Shown here piece by piece: positions 15,032-16,501 of a DNA stretch of 16,501 nt. The translations under genes and the position numbers were made by a program. Every line of letters begins with the position of its first letter. Position 1 is the stretch's first letter. Below the pieces are notes generated by a model. That model did not search any database. It had not been told where the DNA came from and was given only the letters and a program-made list of their open reading frames with translations. Source of the DNA: Gemmatimonadota bacterium (GTDB taxonomy: Bacteria; GCA-2686955); assembly GCA_002686955.1 (NCBI GenBank), contig NYZA01000181.1, positions 1-16,501 of the forward strand, written 5' to 3'.

Positions 15032-15724
15032 ATGGACGAATCCGCTCGTCTGCTGCTTTTCGATATCGATGGAACTCTGCTCCATTCGCACGGCGTGGGG
15101 ACGCGCTCGATGCTCGATGCGATCGCCGAGGTGTGCGGGACGGAGATCGATCTGAACGGCTACTCGATGGGGGGGCGCACCGATCCGCAGATCTTCCGGG
15201 AGCTTCTGGAGCGGTCGGGGGGTGGTGATGTGGGGCAGGAGGATTTGGATCGATTGGCGGCGCGCTATCTGGAGCTTCTGGAGGAGAAGTTGCGGGAGCG
15301 GGTGCCCGTTCCGAAACCCGGGGTGCTGGAGCTGCTCGAACGGCTTGCGGGAGAGGGGGCGGCCCATGTCGGGTTGGTGACGGGCAACTTCGAGAAGGGG
15401 GCGGCGCTGAAGTTGGCGCGGATGGGCATCGATCACTACTTCGCGGTTGGCGCCTACGGGTCGGATCATGCGGACCGGGACCGTTTACCGGCGATCGCGA
15501 TGGAGCGGGCGGCGGAGCATTTTGGCGTCCGTCATGCGCCGGAGCGGGTGACCGTGATTGGGGATACTCCGAGCGATGTGCGCTGCGCGAGGGCGGCGGG
15601 GGTGCGGGCGTTGGCGGTGGCCACCGGGGGGTACGATTCGGCGGCGTTGACCGAGCATCGACCCGATCACTTGCTGGAGGATCTGGGCGATGTGGAGCGG
15701 GTTGTGGGGATTTTGATGCGGTAG
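15032..15724 (+). CDS. HAD-superfamily phosphatase (phosphoglycolate-phosphatase-like)
   Basis: A 230-residue cytoplasmic hydrolase from ATG 15032 with GAGG about nine bases ahead. All four HAD motifs are visible: motif I LLFDIDGTLL with nucleophile Asp11 and Asp13; motif II Thr117 in LVTGN; the lysine of motif III probably Lys127; motif IV GDTPSD with Asp178 and Asp182. An alpha-helical cap (about residues 20-90) makes it subclass I, like Gph or beta-phosphoglucomutase. Length is normal. It removes phosphate from a small metabolite; the actual substrate is unknown. Its position after two glycosyltransferases would suit a sugar-phosphate phosphatase, but that is inference. It is the last intact gene before a region of fragments. 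Confidence 0.88.
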   Translation: MDESARLLLFDIDGTLLHSHGVGTRSMLDAIAEVCGTEIDLNGYSMGGRTDPQIFRELLERSGGGDVGQEDLDRLAARYLELLEEKLRERVPVPKPGVLELLERLAGEGAAHVGLVTGNFEKGAALKLARMGIDHYFAVGAYGSDHADRDRLPAIAMERAAEHFGVRHAPERVTVIGDTPSDVRCARAAGVRALAVATGGYDSAALTEHRPDHLLEDLGDVERVVGILMR

Positions 15725-15790
15725 GGGCGGCGGTCGGATTGCCCTGATCGACGCCGGTGCCGGCAGGGCGAAGAGGGCGGGGTTGCTCGC

Positions 15791-16081
15791 CACCCGGGCG
15801 GTGACAAACGGCTCCTGCGGCTGATCGGCTGCTACCTGCGGGCAGGAGTGTGGACGGACTACGGGCTTCTCGCCACGACGAAAGGGGTACCTCAGGGTGG
15901 CCCTCTTTCGCCCTTGCTGGCCAACGTCATCCTCGACGACTTCGACAAGGAGTTGGAGAGGAGAGGTCACCGCTTCGCGCGCTATGCCGACGATGTGATC
16001 ATCGTCGTCGGTAGCAAACGCAGCGGTGACCGCGTGCTGGCCGGCGTCACACGATGGCTCGAACGCGAGCTCCACTTGGAA
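15791..16081 (+). pseudogene. Internal fragment of a group II intron-type reverse transcriptase
   Basis: About 97 codons in plus frame 2 match only the palm core of group II intron-encoded reverse transcriptases. Visible are DKRLLRLIGCYLRAGV, then GVPQGGPLSPLLANVILDDF, then DKELERRGHRFARYADD with the catalytic YADD box, and then SKRSGDRVLAGVTRWLERELHL. The N-terminal RT motifs, the thumb, maturase and endonuclease parts are all absent, whereas full proteins run to over 400 residues. Sequence before about 15791 is not RT-like, and at about 16081 it changes abruptly to AT-rich DNA; the frame stops at 16111. No intron domain V could be found. This is therefore a dead remnant with both ends missing, and cannot be a functional enzyme. 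Confidence 0.8.
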
Positions 16082-16327
16082 CAAATGCAACATAAGAGAA
16101 GTGTCTACTAAATCGGGGGAAGGTCCGTTTTCTTCTGTATCAATTACCGGACCAGAGGGACCATCCCATGCATACCCCTTTTTAACCAGCAGATTTCCCT
16201 TTATGTCTAAATCGATAAAATCTGTTTTTACATCAGAGTGTGGACCGAAAGGAATATTGATTTTGTAACTGTTTGCCAACTGGTATTTATAGTCAGCCCT
16301 GTAGCTTATATGTCCTTCTGTAGCCAT
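16082..16327 (-). pseudogene. Truncated phage-type DUF1353-like gene
   Basis: On the minus strand from ATG 16327, with GAGGG about eight bases ahead. The N-terminal portion (about 82 residues) reads as a small phage/prophage-type protein: GHISYRADYKYQL, then KTDFIDLDIKGNLLV, then KKGYAWDGPSGPVIDT (49-64). This resembles DUF1353-type proteins as I recall them, where a SLxHDALYQ-like segment follows; here TSLMLHLFQ may be its degenerate counterpart. The frame then runs into the antisense of the RT fragment, so the C-terminus is lost. By hand count 16081-16320 is 40% GC, far below the surrounding DNA, which indicates foreign origin. The family assignment is from memory of motifs and moderate in certainty. 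Confidence 0.6.
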
Positions 16328-16501
16328 TTCACGATCCCTCTTCTTTGGTTATACTTTTGAAACATGACGCTGGCGATCAGCTGCGGCGCGCAGCGCCGTC
16401 AGCCTGCATCGACTTGATACTCATTGAGCCCCCTCCTGGCCGTACCCTGTTGGGCAAGGCCAGGCTGGCCGTCAGCTAGCCCTCACACCAGCACGGAGGA
16501 A
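16328..16501. other. Window end, no firm gene
   Basis: Apart from the micro-ORF nothing convincing is visible. Base composition returns to GC-rich from about 16365. On the minus strand a TATAAC (16348-16353) upstream of the DUF1353-like gene could be a -10, but no good -35 lies at the right distance. Other frames end within a few codons, so they could at most be the last residues of a gene beyond the edge. Confidence 0.4.
16377..16424 (-). CDS. Possible 15-residue micro-ORF with strong ribosome-binding site
   Basis: ATG at 16424 is preceded at about six bases by AGGAGGGG (minus strand, 16430-16437), the strongest Shine-Dalgarno sequence at this end of the window. The frame reads MSIKSMQADGAARRS and then TGA. 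It lies upstream of the DUF1353-like gene on the same strand. It may be a leader peptide or a degraded start of a longer gene. A CGGCGC/GCGCCG hairpin (16384-16398) lies within it. Unproven. Confidence 0.2.
   Translation of the reverse strand: MSIKSMQADGAARRS

Noticed and set aside
15725-15790. GC-rich inverted repeats after the HAD gene (GCCCTG/CAGGGC, GCCGG/CCGGC) as a terminator
   Set aside because: No T run follows and the stems interrupt one another; not a credible Rho-independent terminator.
12272-16081. Palindrome plus reverse transcriptase read as a retron or diversity-generating system
   Set aside because: The RT is an internal fragment of the group II intron type lying more than 3 kb away, with intact unrelated genes in between; no retron or variable-repeat features seen.
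1-16501. CRISPR arrays, tRNA or rRNA genes, insertion-sequence ends
   Set aside because: No regularly spaced direct repeats, tRNA-like cloverleaf, rRNA stretch or transposase motif was found by reading.

Overview
The window looks like a chromosomal segment of a high-GC, diderm (Gram-negative-type) bacterium. It encodes an ExbB/ExbD/TonB motor, an outer-membrane beta-barrel candidate, a lipoprotein with a lipobox, and several surface-polysaccharide enzymes. Tight gene packing, ATGA/GTGA overlaps and the family mix would suit an uncultivated phylum of the FCB type, but nothing here fixes the taxonomy.

Layout. (1) 1-319: gene-poor leader with a possible end of an upstream gene and a candidate promoter. 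(2) 320-2469: a WecA/TagO-type polyprenyl-phosphate sugar-1-phosphate transferase, then a lipoprotein with a fibronectin-III-like domain. (3) 2628-9342: a small one-helix membrane protein, then a tightly overlapped cluster of a 962-residue periplasmic TPR protein, a beta-barrel candidate with a TonB-box-like N-terminus, ExbB, ExbD and TonB. This reads as a dedicated energised outer-membrane machine. (4) 9385-12131 on the minus strand: a coiled-coil protein coupled to an AglD/MprF-type membrane protein, followed by a possible 63-residue protein overlapping a very acidic 113-residue protein. (5) 12272-12449: a 178-nt, nearly full-length imperfect palindrome just upstream of a glycosyltransferase gene. 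(6) 12465-15724: two coupled GT4 glycosyltransferases and a HAD phosphatase. (7) 15791-16501: debris, consisting of an internal group II intron-type reverse-transcriptase fragment abutting an AT-rich, truncated phage-type DUF1353-like gene on the opposite strand.

The WecA-like enzyme, the two GT4 enzymes and the membrane protein fit assembly of a cell-surface glycan, although they lie in separate transcription units. The TPR/barrel/ExbB/ExbD/TonB set should couple proton-motive force to an outer-membrane partner.

The most interesting item is the 178-nt palindrome. In its three stems all eight non-Watson-Crick pairs are of the G/T kind that would be G-U in a plus-strand transcript, which argues for a structured RNA rather than a mere DNA repeat. 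Runners-up are the apparently plug-less TonB-box barrel, the transferase lacking its HxHH motif, and the acidic protein.
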